Below are positions 25,501 through 33,961 of a DNA stretch of 64,000 nucleotides, piece by piece. The stretch covers positions 558,001-622,000 of the forward strand of contig NW_023503608.1 in assembly GCF_014529535.1 (NCBI RefSeq). The letters are read 5' to 3'. Under the pieces are notes generated by a model. The model was not told the origin of the DNA and did no database searches. It was given only the letters and a program-made list of their open reading frames with translations. The position numbers and the translations under genes were made by a program. Within the stretch, counting starts at the first letter, position 1, and every line of letters starts with the position of its first letter. The stretch comes from Bradysia coprophila. Its lineage: Eukaryota > Arthropoda > Insecta > Diptera > Sciaridae.

Positions 25501-26850
25501 CTTCTCTTTTTCTTTCGATCAATTCCAGTTTTTAGAGATCACTTCCTCTTTTTCTTACAATCAATTCTTATTTTGATGCGATCAGTTTAAATGCATGCGG
25601 TAGACGCTTTGTGTCTGATATATCCTAATTAAAGCATACATTTTGAGCGAACGTGGAATTGAAACCGAATCTTGCATACTTTTTTAGTATTTCTGGCGAG
25701 TAAACTAAACCAAATTTTTCAATTTTCTAGATTTTCTGGAAATAAACACTAAGTCTGTTACTACACTTGTTTAAAAAAAGAATCTAAACCAAATCTCATA
25801 CTTCAACATATTTATTTTACGTTTTAAATACCACAATAAGAGATTACTTCCGCCGTTGTTGATGGCAAGTAACTCGCGTCTTTAAAAGGATTAAGTTCAT
25901 CGTTCACATATTTTTTTGCACTTTCCTCAGACATTTTTTGTCAATATTTCCTGGTTTTTTCGAATTTGCTTTTCAATAAAATTGACTCATTTAACACAAA
26001 ATACGCAACGATCTTCCTAAATTCAACCAATTCTTAGCAAATTTATCGATATCAGGGAAATTTAAGGAATATGTGAGTCTCTACTTTCTATTTATAAAAC
26101 GTGAGGTAACTCTCAGCCAATCAAATAATTCGTTTTTCTAATTTTAAAACGTTTGAATTTTTTTGACGACCTTTACTCGCCAAGAGTTATCAAAATCTGC
26201 TACAGTAAAAACCATACAGCCAATTTTGATAAACATTTGAAACCATGTTGAAATTAATTTCCTTTAATATGGTAATATTCTATAGTTTTCTTGGAATTCG
26301 AACTAGGGCGGTCGTTAATTTGCAAAATTCAAATCAACGGAAATCAGTTTGTTAATCGATTTTTTGTTGTTGCTGGATGAAATTCGTGATACACTAAATG
26401 ATAGCAGTAAAAGAACATCTGGGTAGATTGATTCAAGTAAACATAATTTCTTTGTGCTAAAGAACTCTGCATTTATATAACATATTGTTTGAGGAAATGA
26501 AACAAACATCAGTTCAATAACCGAAATGTATCTGAAAAAATGTGAAATTTTAATAAAACTGACGTCGTTTGCCGTTTACGAAACTCAATTCTTATTCATT
26601 AGTCGTTTGTGACTGCCCTATCATATTTTGTAAATTTAGAAAAATATTTTCTGACTTTCAAAGGCTAACATAATTTGTTTAAAAGAACTCACTCCTCGCT
26701 ACTTCCACACATCATCGGTGTTTTTATCGCTTCAATAATATTTTAAAGGCTTATAGGTCGAATATTATCGAAATTATGTGGCAAAATTTTCATTAAAAAA
26801 AATTTCTTCTGATAACCGCATTTCAGTTTTCGATGTTCAAACTTACTCAT
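2767..26850 (-). CDS. Large secreted Tyr-Pro-Gly-Gly-Gln repeat protein (27 coding exons)
   Basis: Exons read by eye, 5' to 3' on the minus strand: 26850-26847, 24118-24048, 23307-23201, 23147-23032, 22965-22867, 22817-22548, 22352-22110, 21950-21732, 21196-20936, 20239-20180, 20095-19745, 19062-18853, 17663-17607, 17522-17334, 16368-15922, 14430-14230, 13125-12973, 11338-11231, 9613-9290, 8491-8408, 6333-6019, 4764-4585, 4524-4268, 4211-3859, 3801-3679, 3621-3521, 3461-2767. Every junction has AG/GT and matching phase; the sum is 5,598 nt, or 1,865 residues plus stop. The product has a signal peptide, a Gln/Ser-rich N-terminus, roughly 80 units of the form GSTYPGGQ, and a Thr-rich tail with clustered cysteines. 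I infer an extracellular structural material (elastic, silk-like, mucin-like or cuticular). I do not recognise an ortholog. Small exons may have been missed, and the start exon rests on one four-base coding piece. Confidence 0.82.
4585..4764 (-). repeat. Last YPGGQ repeat exon (180 nt, 6 units)
   Basis: Encodes the final six units and ends TYPGSGTG. Its intron flanks do not match the duplicated cassette, so it may be the founder or an old copy. Confidence 0.75.
5089..5275. mobile_element. Short inverted-repeat (MITE-like) element
   Basis: Arms of roughly 45 bp pair as CCAAAGCACTGTCAAGCACTGAAGC... with ...GCTTCGGTGCTTGACAGTGCTTTGG. It lies in the intron between exons 6019 and 4764. No target duplication is clear. 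Confidence 0.65.
6019..6333 (-). repeat. YPGGQ repeat exon (315 nt, 13 units)
   Basis: Alternating GSTYPGGQ and GSTLPGGQ pairs make a 48-nt higher-order repeat, followed by three shortened GSYPGGQ units at the donor side. Confidence 0.8.
6334..6480. repeat. Duplicated intron flank of the repeat exons
   Basis: The sequence just outside the acceptor side of each repeat exon is shared: TTTTTGAATTTACGTTTAATG, AAAGCTACAACGACT, TTTCATGATCCATTCACG, TATTTGACTTTTAA and CAAAATACACTGA in that order. Copies begin next to the exons at 6334, 8492, 9614, 11339, 13126, 14431 and 16369. The donor side also shares TATCATTTCTGGTCGTTGAAA at about 8343, 9227, 12910, 15857 and, diverged, 17268. Confidence 0.85.
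7237..7364. repeat. MITE-like inverted repeat TTTGCGCAAATGAxxxATAATTTAT
   Basis: Imperfect inverted repeat: the left end GTTTGCGCAAATGA matches the reverse of TCATTTGCGCAGA on the right, with AGTCAACTTA/AAGTTGACTT inside. Related copies lie at about 12823-12900 (internally deleted) and 17113-17260. All three are at the same relative place next to repeat exons, so it moved with the duplicated cassette rather than by three insertions. Confidence 0.65.
7375..8333. mobile_element. 959-bp near-perfect foldback element with 10-bp target duplication
   Basis: The left arm (7375-7836) and right arm (7873-8333) are reverse complements with very few mismatches, around a loop of about 36 bp. Termini read AGGGTGGAGCGGG...CCCGCTCCACCCT. 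Both sides carry the 10-bp sequence ATTGTCTAAT (7365-7374 and 8334-8343). The paralogous intron segment at 12901-12910 has the same ATTGTCTAAT once, with no insert. There is no reading frame for a transposase. A 9-11-bp duplication fits Mutator-like or foldback elements. It lies in the intron between exons 8408 and 6333, so the pre-mRNA should fold into a long double strand. Confidence 0.9.
8408..8491 (-). repeat. Short YPGGQ repeat exon (84 nt, 3 units)
   Basis: Smallest repeat exon. Its acceptor is CATCCAG rather than the usual TTTACAG/TGTACAG. It sits between the 959-bp hairpin (7375-8333) and the 357-bp TTAA element (8533-8889), so its splicing environment is the most disturbed in the gene. 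Confidence 0.7.
8533..8889. mobile_element. 357-bp TTAA-flanked inverted-repeat element
   Basis: The element begins TAGGGGTATTCCCGACCCGAG and ends CTCGGGTCGGGAATACCC, with the inverted similarity running on through the shared core GGATCTTGATTTTATT near each end. TTAA flanks both sides (8529-8532 and 8890-8893), as for piggyBac-like elements. The other copies of the intron cassette (for example near 9658 and 11380) read straight through TTTAATGTAAAAGC, so this is an insertion into one copy. No transposase is encoded. Confidence 0.8.
9290..9613 (-). repeat. YPGGQ repeat exon (324 nt, about 13 units)
   Basis: GTAGTT-donor subtype. Contains four GSTYPGGQ units, two GGTYPGGQ units and several GSTLPGGQ units. 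Confidence 0.8.
9823..9950. repeat. Inverted repeat with ends near CACACACGGAATTTTAAAAA
   Basis: Ends match in inverted orientation: ACACGGAATTTTAAAAATCGACAC on the left and GTGTCGGTTTTCAAAATTCCGTG on the right. Related copies lie at about 13353-13505, 14637-14753 and 16565-16865. They sit at corresponding positions in the duplicated intron cassettes. Confidence 0.6.
11231..11338 (-). repeat. YPGGQ repeat exon (108 nt, 4 units)
   Basis: Short member of the GTAGTT-donor subtype, with alternating TYP and LPGGQ units. Confidence 0.78.
12973..13125 (-). repeat. YPGGQ repeat exon (153 nt, 6 units)
   Basis: Donor CAAG|GTATTACATA, of the subtype shared with exons 17334 and 8408. The flanking intron block also matches those two exons. 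Confidence 0.78.
14230..14430 (-). repeat. YPGGQ repeat exon (201 nt, 8 units)
   Basis: Same acceptor and donor context as the 15922 exon. It has a private doublet GTNYPGGQ not seen in other exons. Confidence 0.8.
15225..15420. repeat. Long imperfect hairpin in an intron
   Basis: TATGTGGTTTGGATGCAT at about 15276-15293 is matched in inverse by ATGCATCCAAACCACATA at about 15343-15360. Pairing extends outwards through AGCCAAATAG/CTATTTGGCC and AAAGGTAATTTTAT/ATAAAATTACCTTT to GGTATCAT/ATGATACC. No coding potential seen. Confidence 0.6.
15922..16368 (-). repeat. Longest YPGGQ repeat exon (447 nt, about 18 units)
   Basis: Acceptor TTTTTACAG, donor CAAG|GTAGTTTATA. Runs of identical neighbours (four GSTYPGGQ, then four GSGLPGGQ, and a repeated SSTLPGGQ block) indicate recent unit-by-unit expansion. 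Two units are shortened to SSTGGQ. Confidence 0.8.
16978..17076. repeat. Hairpin element in the intron between exons 17334 and 16368
   Basis: TTGACATATCTCACTTATAA at the left pairs with TTATAAGTGAGATTTGTCA at the right, with further pairing of AAGTCAT/ATGACTT inside. About 100 bp in all; MITE-like. Confidence 0.55.
17334..17663 (-). repeat. Exon pair: short GSQ exon plus 8-unit YPGGQ exon
   Basis: Exon 17663-17607 (57 nt) ends PGSQST like its paralog at 20180. Exon 17522-17334 (189 nt) begins GEGGTYPSGQ and holds about eight units. Units of 21 nt (GSYPGGQ) and 24 nt (GSTYPGGQ) are mixed. Confidence 0.75.
18853..19062 (-). CDS. Repeat-protein gene, non-repetitive domain exon
   Basis: This 210-nt exon is the only one in the middle of the gene without low-complexity sequence. 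It encodes a 70-residue segment with LREILKLPQGFCLVKCD and SPDDAYALANKYPLDGP. Two cysteines are spaced C-x3-C. It looks like a small folded domain, which I do not recognise, set between repeat blocks. Phase 1-1 like its neighbours. Confidence 0.7.
19745..20239 (-). repeat. Exon pair: short GSQ exon plus GSTIPGAG repeat exon
   Basis: The 60-nt exon 20239-20180 encodes a short Gly/Ser/Gln/Pro segment ending PGSQST. The 351-nt exon 20095-19745 starts with five units of the form GSTIPGAG (one GNTIPGAG), then switches to YPVGQ/YPGGQ units, and ends in a non-repetitive Gly/Gln/Ser-rich tail. The pair 17663-17607 and 17522-17334 has the same layout, so the pair itself seems to have been duplicated. 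Confidence 0.75.
20936..22817 (-). repeat. Four tandemly duplicated exons of the VDAFGRPIG type
   Basis: Exons 22817-22548, 22352-22110, 21950-21732 and 21196-20936 are paralogous copies. Each contains VDAFGRPIG, then a Gly/Ser/Thr spacer, PYPGYTTG (AYPGYTTG in the last copy), and, in the first three copies, KPGSYxQLNGATGPGGSSPG followed by GYTNGGQN at the donor. The last copy is diverged: it has RPTNGHSTGPGSSYTNGHG instead. All four start and end in phase 1, which lets copies be added or lost without a frameshift. Confidence 0.8.
21300..21420. repeat. Nested hairpins of ACTATTTGCAC type
   Basis: ACTATTTGCAC and GTGCAAATAGT recur in both orientations, and TCTTCAATAATAATTTGACTA pairs with TAGTCAAACTATTATTGAAGA. 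A single related piece lies at about 21654-21685. It lies between exons 21196 and 21732. Confidence 0.6.
22867..23307 (-). CDS. Repeat-protein gene, Gln/Ser-rich N-terminal exons
   Basis: Three exons (23307-23201, 23147-23032, 22965-22867) encode the mature N-terminus. Visible pieces are a basic dibasic stretch (RFRRSAGY) that could be a propeptide cleavage site, the motif GQTQSQYLNFGD, an Ala/Glu-rich stretch, the motif MGQAQSQSS, and a CGDC pair. The SQSQ/AQSQ theme returns near the C-terminus (4268-4524 and 3859-4211), so the two ends of the protein resemble each other and flank the repeat region. Confidence 0.72.
24048..24118 (-). CDS. Repeat-protein gene, signal peptide exon
   Basis: Exon of 71 nt with acceptor TTTTTCAG and donor GTAAG. 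It encodes the hydrophobic run PILWAILNTLVVVSYGAS, a classic signal peptide core, so the product enters the secretory pathway. Confidence 0.75.
24119..26846 (-). other. First intron of the repeat-protein gene
   Basis: No further coding exon with good splice sites was found in this 2.7-kb stretch. It is very AT-rich. The position fits an intron between the start exon and the signal peptide exon, where insect genes often hold enhancers, but no specific site is claimed. Confidence 0.55.
26847..26850 (-). CDS. Repeat-protein gene, start codon and first splice donor
   Basis: The minus strand reads ATG followed by A and then a strong GTAAGT donor. Joined to the exon at 24118 it gives M-R-K-L-K-P, a positively charged start directly before the hydrophobic signal sequence, and the phase fits exactly. 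Upstream of it in this exon would be 5' untranslated sequence. Confidence 0.6.
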
Positions 26851-27229
26851 CTTTTAAAATAATCCAAACTGCTTTAGCGATGATGATTTCGGTTTTTTTT
26901 TTCTCGAGAATTTGTAATCCAATTTTATGCTGAGACAAATTTCACAATTTTCACAATAAATTATCCTTAAATTGCTTTACGATTGTCGTTTACATTTACG
27001 ATATATAATATTCAGAATGGTCTATATCACTTGAAATTTCAATAGAAACACTCAATAATATCGAAATAGCGACGAACCATCAGTTAAACGGTTTCTTTTA
27101 ACAAAACGTTTGTAAAGAACAGAAAAAAAAAGAAACGAATAAGAAAACAACACCAGTGTAACGAACGGGGAACACTTTTCGTTGAGCGACTGTCTTAAGT
27201 AACAGTTCACCACCAAATGACTTCAGTTA

Positions 27230-27263
27230 GTCGTTGCTTGATTGCAAATACTACATAAAATAT
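27230..27263 (-). promoter_or_regulatory. Possible TATA box and start region of the repeat-protein gene
   Basis: On the minus strand a TATATTTTA sequence (about 27263-27255) lies some 400 nt upstream of the proposed ATG at 26850. Nothing else in the upstream kilobase looks like a core promoter, but no convincing initiator was seen at the expected distance, so this is only a candidate. Confidence 0.25.
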
Positions 27264-29566
27264 AATCCGACTTTTGACCCATTTTAGAGAAAATGTTAGC
27301 TAGCCACTTAGTCAAACATAAAATGATATTTTTCCCCTCTTCATTAATTTTTTTTTTATTATTTTTATATTGGAAATGGAGCTTCGTTATATATATTTTC
27401 TTTTTGGTATGACTGTGTTAATTGAGTGTTTATCTGTGTCTTATGTTTTTTTTATGACCAAATATATATTCTTTCTCATGTATACCTTCTGGTTTTGGTT
27501 TTGTGTGTGGTGATATGGGTTTTGAAAATCTTTTTTTTTTAAATTTATATGGAATTTGATTAGGATTTTTATTTCTGGAACATTTGTTTGATTGAGTTGA
27601 TTGGCTTCGATTGCAAAAATATTGTAATTGAAGTGATAATTCTTTCTAATCGAGGTGAGTCCTGAAAATTGTTTTTAAGAAGAGGGAAATTACACTTGAT
27701 GTCCCTGAAATTTAAATATGAATTTGCTACAGCTGCTTTTCAGCTGGTCCACTCATCCAAACAAAACTGCTCATGCGTCTACGTTTGTATGATTGGACCA
27801 GCGGAAAAACAATTGTGAGGCAAATTCATGTCTCACTGACTGCAACGAATTAAAATAACAACAGTTAAATTACAATTTTTAAGTCTGCCTTCTCTTGATC
27901 ATTTTTCAGAGCAGCGACGTAAAATGCATTACATAACTGGAGATAAAAAGGTGAAAAGTCTCGTTTTCGTGTGTTTATTGACCTCGGCCCAGCCTCACAT
28001 CAAAAAATACACTCGAAAACTTATATTTTCATATTTTTATATCTATAATTAAATAGCTATTTCATGTCTTGGGCATAAATTTCAGAAGTTGTGTACGTTG
28101 TTGTGGACAGTTGATTTTAGGCACTTTTGCTCAATGCTTTTCCCGTTAAATCCACAAAAAAAAAAAAAAAATCCACATTCAAACACTATGTGAAGTTAAT
28201 GATGTTAATTAGTAATACCGGAATGTAATTTTTCAGATTATCAAAAGTTAGTTAAAAAATCTGTTTTCATTAGCACTCCAAAGAGGAAACTACTGAAAAA
28301 GGATCTTGTGAAATTTTCAAAGATAATAAATTTAAAGTGGAACTGCTATTAGAGAATAAGACATGGTGTTTTTTGGACTCACTCAATTTTATCGCTTCCT
28401 GGGGTTCGTCTTCTTCTTTTTTTTATTAATGAAATCATTTCCTAATTCATGTTACACATGACTTATTTAGGAACATGACCTCACATGCTCAACACAAATT
28501 TTTACTAACTATAAATGTCTCTTGAAATTAATTTTCTGTTGCACTACAATCATCAAATGATAATTATTTAATTTTTGTTTTTTCAATCGAGTCGTCTAAC
28601 CCCAACTAGCGTGCGCTTCTAGACTAACTATAAATTGAATTGCATCTTTGCTCACACCATGTAACAGTTAATGACGAAACATGTTTTGTTTGCTTTCTAA
28701 TCAAAGTATATTTGATAATGTCTTCAAAATGCTAAGCGACGGTAATTTATATTAATTGTGGTAAATTAGAGACAAATGAAAATATTCTGTGGTAGACATA
28801 CATACATACGATGGTTTTCGACCATTTAAAGGGTCAATCATATTCGACTATTTAACATTGAAATAAGAAATCCTCCATGAATGTTCATCCTTAAATATAT
28901 CTCGTTTCATTTCTATAAGAAAGCATCACATATGAACAAATGATTTTTATTAAATTCTATTACAGAAATTACACAATCCAATAGAATATCAAAGTATCAA
29001 CTTTTATTGCCATACCAACAAAAATGTCATAAACCTACATTCTGAGTGATGTCGACAAATATTATTTTTGTTTTTCGATTGCGCATTCATAGCATGAGTG
29101 AAACATTAAAATGTGAAGAAAAAATTTCCTAATTTAAAAATGAGTTAAAATCGCTGGAGGATCGTTACGGCAGAACAAGTTGAATGACCATATTCTTATG
29201 CACCTAGGACGTATAATCCATTTTCAGTTTTAATTCCAACATTAGTGCATTTCCGTTAAACATTATGCACCACCATGTTCTTATAATCCCGATCAGATTG
29301 TAGATCTAGTTCTCAAATGTTAATTAGTTTGCATTCATTATGGTACACACTGCTGTACGTATCAGGGTTAATACTTCATTGCACCATCATTGTCAGTATC
29401 AATTGAAATTTAAGTACGATCGTAACATGTGACTACACTGTAATGTGGTTGCGTACAGAGCCGTATCCTCTCTGAAGAGCTGTAAGAAAGGTAGGCAAGT
29501 GGAACAAGAAAAAGAAGTAAAATCCAATAAAGGGCCCGTCTTGTATTGCTTTAAGGGTGTCTGCAA

Positions 29567-29733
29567 TACCTTCTCTAGTAACCTAACTACATTTATTAAG
29601 GTGGTAAAAATACAAGTTGGCCTTTGCAATTTACATGTAAAATTAGTCAATAATGTATGATTCTACAAACAAAGGAATAGGGTGGTATTTTGACAGCGTC
29701 AAATCGAAGTTTGTTTGCTAGAGAGGATATTGG
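29567..29733. mobile_element. MITE with ends CAATACCxTCTCTAG (family A copy)
   Basis: Left end CAATACCTTCTCTAGTAACC and right end TTTGTTTGCTAGAGAGGATATTG are inverted copies. About 167 bp. The same ends occur at 37370-37665, and pieces at about 9083-9165 and 16595-16760. Confidence 0.7.
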
Positions 29734-31050
29734 TGACTGTAAACTTTACAGTATGAAGGTATATGAAATTTTAGAAAAATAATTCTAATGTTTCAAGCCC
29801 AATCACACGAAACAAGTCTGTCTTCTTTGGAATTAAAAAAAATGAGAATTGATTTTTAAGTTCTCAGTCAATCTTTCAAAATTTACTACCAAAGGGCAAA
29901 ACGTAAAATTGTCTCGATGCAGCATTGCCACACATCTGGCTACAACTCTGTGTACATGACCAGTTCGAAATTAGTTTATCTCTTGAATGAAAACGAAACT
30001 GAATTCAGGAGGACAAAAAAATCGTCTATTAATAACAAGTAAAATAAAATGCAAAATTTAATGAAACAATAACAGTGATTGTTATGTATAGATAAAGTTA
30101 GAGGTTTTGTTTTTATTTGACCCATTAAGTAATGCAACAAAAACTGCACTTAGATTGATTGTTCTGATATATTAATATTAGCATACACAGTTAAATGTTC
30201 GTTATAAGTTGGAAGATGTTATGTGTGTTATGATACACTCATCTTAGCTCTTGAAAATTATACCAAGATCGTTTTGTGTTTAATATGTTTTAATGTTTTC
30301 AAATAATTTTTTTTTTTCGTATGTTCAACATCACAATCACTTTGCTCTACACAGTTCCTCTGTTAAGTATTTCAATTTCAATTATTTAACTCAAAATTAT
30401 ATCTTTCAATTATTCAATCATTACTATAACCAGCATCTGATATATTCATTAATGCTGTCATCACTTTAATGTACTTGAAATTGGATACATGATCGTGAGC
30501 ACCATAAATTGGAATTGGTCGAATTGCATACAGGGAAGAAACGAAGGGATCATACAAGGAAATAAAAGTGATGAGTTTTTTGTTTGGATTTGTATATTGT
30601 CGGTCTGGTCTTTTCGTTGTTGTTCAATTCACATTTTAATTACTTCAGGAGAATGCATATGTCAATTACAATTAGTTGCATAACTGACAGCCTCTAAGGC
30701 GATGCATTCAATTATCATGCTTACGGTGAAGAGTTTATTGGCTTTTTATTCGATCGATTTCGATGAATTACTAAGGCAAAACATTTATCATTATATAAAC
30801 AAAGGCAAATAACCATGTACATCGTTCTGTCGGATTAGTGAGGTTTAGGTGAAATCTATAAATCCTATTATAGTTCTACATGTATAGGCGGTGCAAAAAT
30901 GACAAGATTTATTAGAGTCTTTCGCTTCATAGACGGCATAGATGTCATAGTGTTAGTATCGGATCTGTTACTTCCTTTGATAAACATATTTTCAAGAAAT
31001 TGATTTCAAATCTTTTATTTAATTTTGGGAACATTTTTTTTACTGTTAAG

Positions 31051-31207
31051 CAACGCACTTCAAACAAAAGTGCTATTAATGACAGCTGCCAAATAGAGTT
31101 CTATTTTGTATGAAATTTTATCCCCACTCTTTTTGTAAAATTTTGTATGGAGCACTGTCAAGTTTCAGTACCCTATTTAGAGTACCACTTTTGCTTGAAG
31201 TGCGTTG
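31051..31207. mobile_element. MITE with ends CAACGCACTTCAA (family B copy)
   Basis: Begins CAACGCACTTCAAACAAAAG and ends CTTTTGCTTGAAGTGCGTTG, 157 bp, with the inside reading AATAGAGTTCTATTTTGTATG. Other copies are at 56718-56874, 56983-57132 and 57226-57592. Confidence 0.75.
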
Positions 31208-33934
31208 GTATAAGGCAACATTAGTTAGTCAAAGTCTGTCATTTACTGCTGAAGTATTTTCAAAGGAACATGTTTTTGATGTGTAGGACAACATTGGACA
31301 AAGCTTCTCATTTATTCCTGAAGTCGTTTTCGATAACAAATGATGTTCGTAACACGATTGAGAACTACCACTCCGCCGTATTTATATTTACGTATCGATT
31401 TAGTCCAAGCAATTACATCAGATTATTCAAATTATCCTGAACTGAATTTGATACCCAAAATATTATGTTTCAATGCCAAACTTTTAACGCATAAATTGGC
31501 GTAATTTTATTCTAAATGTAACATTCGTTTTCGTTTTTTTTTAACTAGATCAATGTTTAATTCAAATTGAAACCAAATCGCGCTGAATTCTAATTGGTCA
31601 TATTGTCGAATAATGCGCGTATTCATTTAGCTAAATTGATTCGTATACGGAGTGAAATCATAGTGAAATATACTAAGTGGAACCTAAATAATACTTTATT
31701 TATGTACATGGAATTAACATTGTATCAGTTAAATTGGCCTATGATTGGTGTAAGAATATCTTAAAGTTTCTTTGTGACTCAAATTATTTTTATTTTTTGT
31801 GTGAAGTCGATTTGTTTGATTTGATTACAACAATTTTTTAGAGTCACTTAAAATCTTTTTTTTACCAAATAACCATGAAAGTCAAGGTAGAAAATCATAG
31901 GTAGATTTATCTTGATAACCGTATTTTTTGACATGAGGCTAAGCTTTCGCCACCTCATCAAGATGTAAAATTTACCGACCGTCAAATAATCAAATGAGTT
32001 CTTATCTTTTTGCTCTTCTAGTTTTTTATTTTTTACTTCATTTGTTTTAGCACATTCCACTATAAAGCCAAACTATCCTGAGGTCTTTGCTTATTTTTCA
32101 TTGTTGGTGATAACAGCTGATTTGCTGTTTGTAAGGCTTTAAAGTTAAAACATCTCTTCGTGAGTCTCCTATTACAAATAGTAATAGTCTGACTTAAAAA
32201 CCCACGAAGGAGGCCATAGTGACATCTATGTACTACCAGCGAAACTAGTAGGAAAGGAAAACCGGTTCTCCTAACAATGCTTTTTCCAGTAAACCGTGCG
32301 AAAACTCTACATAAAATCTAATCAGCTTTGTTTAGTTTATACCATAGAGTTTGTTCTATTGAGAGGGCCCTTGGTTTATACGAATCTGACAGTAGGTTTT
32401 TTATATGTCTACGGTTGAGGTTCGAAAACATACCACTAGAAACTCAATATCGTAGTGTTAAGTAGTCGTGTTAACCATTACGCCATTGAGTACATAATTT
32501 TACTTTAAATAGTTGTTCGATTAAGATATACAGTGATAGTGATGTGATATGCCCATCCATGCGACCAGTGTTTCAGCCCTCAATATCATTTTTTTTAAAC
32601 TAAAGTCACTAAAGTTAAAATCTGATGTAGCCACCACTAAAATAAAATTCAATTTTCATAATTGAAGATAACTGACTTAGTCACCCATTTGTACACGTTC
32701 TATACAGCAAGGAACGCTATTCTGTATAATTTGCATTAATAAAATCAATCGCAAAAAACTAATAAAATAATTTTATCGTTAGATAGAATTAAATGGAAAT
32801 TTTTATTAAACAATGTTTCAATGGCATCTCCAATAAAGTTATATGTTGAAGTACCTATCTATTACATACTTCTCTAGTTGATTGAAGTTTTATATAATGT
32901 CCATCTACATCTAATTAAACATTCTGAACGACATACTGTAAAGTAAAAACACAAGTCTACACATAAATGAAGATAACTCATGACCTCTAGTAGAAATACA
33001 TTTTTTGCTATCTGAAACATCAAATCTAACAAGGCATTAAAACAATGCAGGACATTTCTCACACCTAAAATGATTTCCCAACCAAGGTCCAATTTAAAAT
33101 TGAGTCAGCATATCCATCAGTAATTACTCGGATCTTCACTTAAACATTACTTTTTACAATATATCAAGTAATGGTGAATGATACGCAATGAACCATGCGA
33201 CCATAAATCATTTTGTGTTAAGATTTTGTTTTTGTAAATGTTATGAAATTTACCTCATTTTTTGTCATTGCCATTCAAATGTCCGTTTAAGAGTCAATTC
33301 GCCAATTCGTCAGCCGAATTTTTAAATAAGCTATCTCCGATATTATTAACGTGTCTGGGGGACAATTCTAGCCCATAACCGATCGATTCCGCGAGGGTCT
33401 CTTTTCGAAAAATATCTATTTTTATACATTTTGCTCATAGTCGAAGTAACAAGTAACGAGTAACAAATAACAAATGTTTTAAACTTTTCACTAACGGTAA
33501 ATTTATCGCCATATATTTATTGAATCTGTTAATTTTACTGCAAGTTTTGCTGTTTAAACTGATTTTTATAGTTTGATCTTTTAAAGTTCGGAACAGGTTA
33601 GGTCAATTTGACCTGAGCTGATCTGACAGGTTCTGAAGTTACCTGACCTTTTCCGAAAGAGTTCCATTTTACTCTAGAAACAAATTGAAATTTAACTCAG
33701 TTTTGGTCTAGTCAGTTAATTTTCATATCAGGGTCAGATCAAGTTTAGGTCAGGTTTATAAATTACCTGAACCTGACCTGAATCCCGCGAGTTGTCTTTT
33801 TCTTGACATACATAAGAAAACACCATTAAAACTTTTCAAAATTTATTTTAATAAATCTTCCTGCCGAAAATCGGAAAATTATTGGCGTTGAATGAAAACA
33901 AACAGTGTGGTCGGCATATTCCATTTTTTCAAAA

Positions 33935-33940
33935 TTTATT
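33935..33940 (-). promoter_or_regulatory. AATAAA poly(A) signal of the long isoform
   Basis: AATAAA on the minus strand about 22 nt after the TAG stop at 33962-33964. Confidence 0.65.
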
Positions 33941-33961
33941 TATAATCTTTCGAAGAAAAAT

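Larger units (their letters stand above)
27264..33900. other. Intergenic region with scattered repeats
   Basis: No reading frame looks like a gene here: the longest are under 90 residues, low in complexity and lack splice support. Two MITE copies are recognisable (29567-29733 and 31051-31207). Around 33590-33790 the words ACCTGACC and CAGGTCAGGT recur, suggesting a decayed simple repeat. Nothing else can be named. Confidence 0.6.

Noticed and set aside
2767-26850. Collagen or Balbiani-ring-type protein
   Set aside because: No Gly-X-Y periodicity and no repeated cysteine spacing in the array; only composition is similar.
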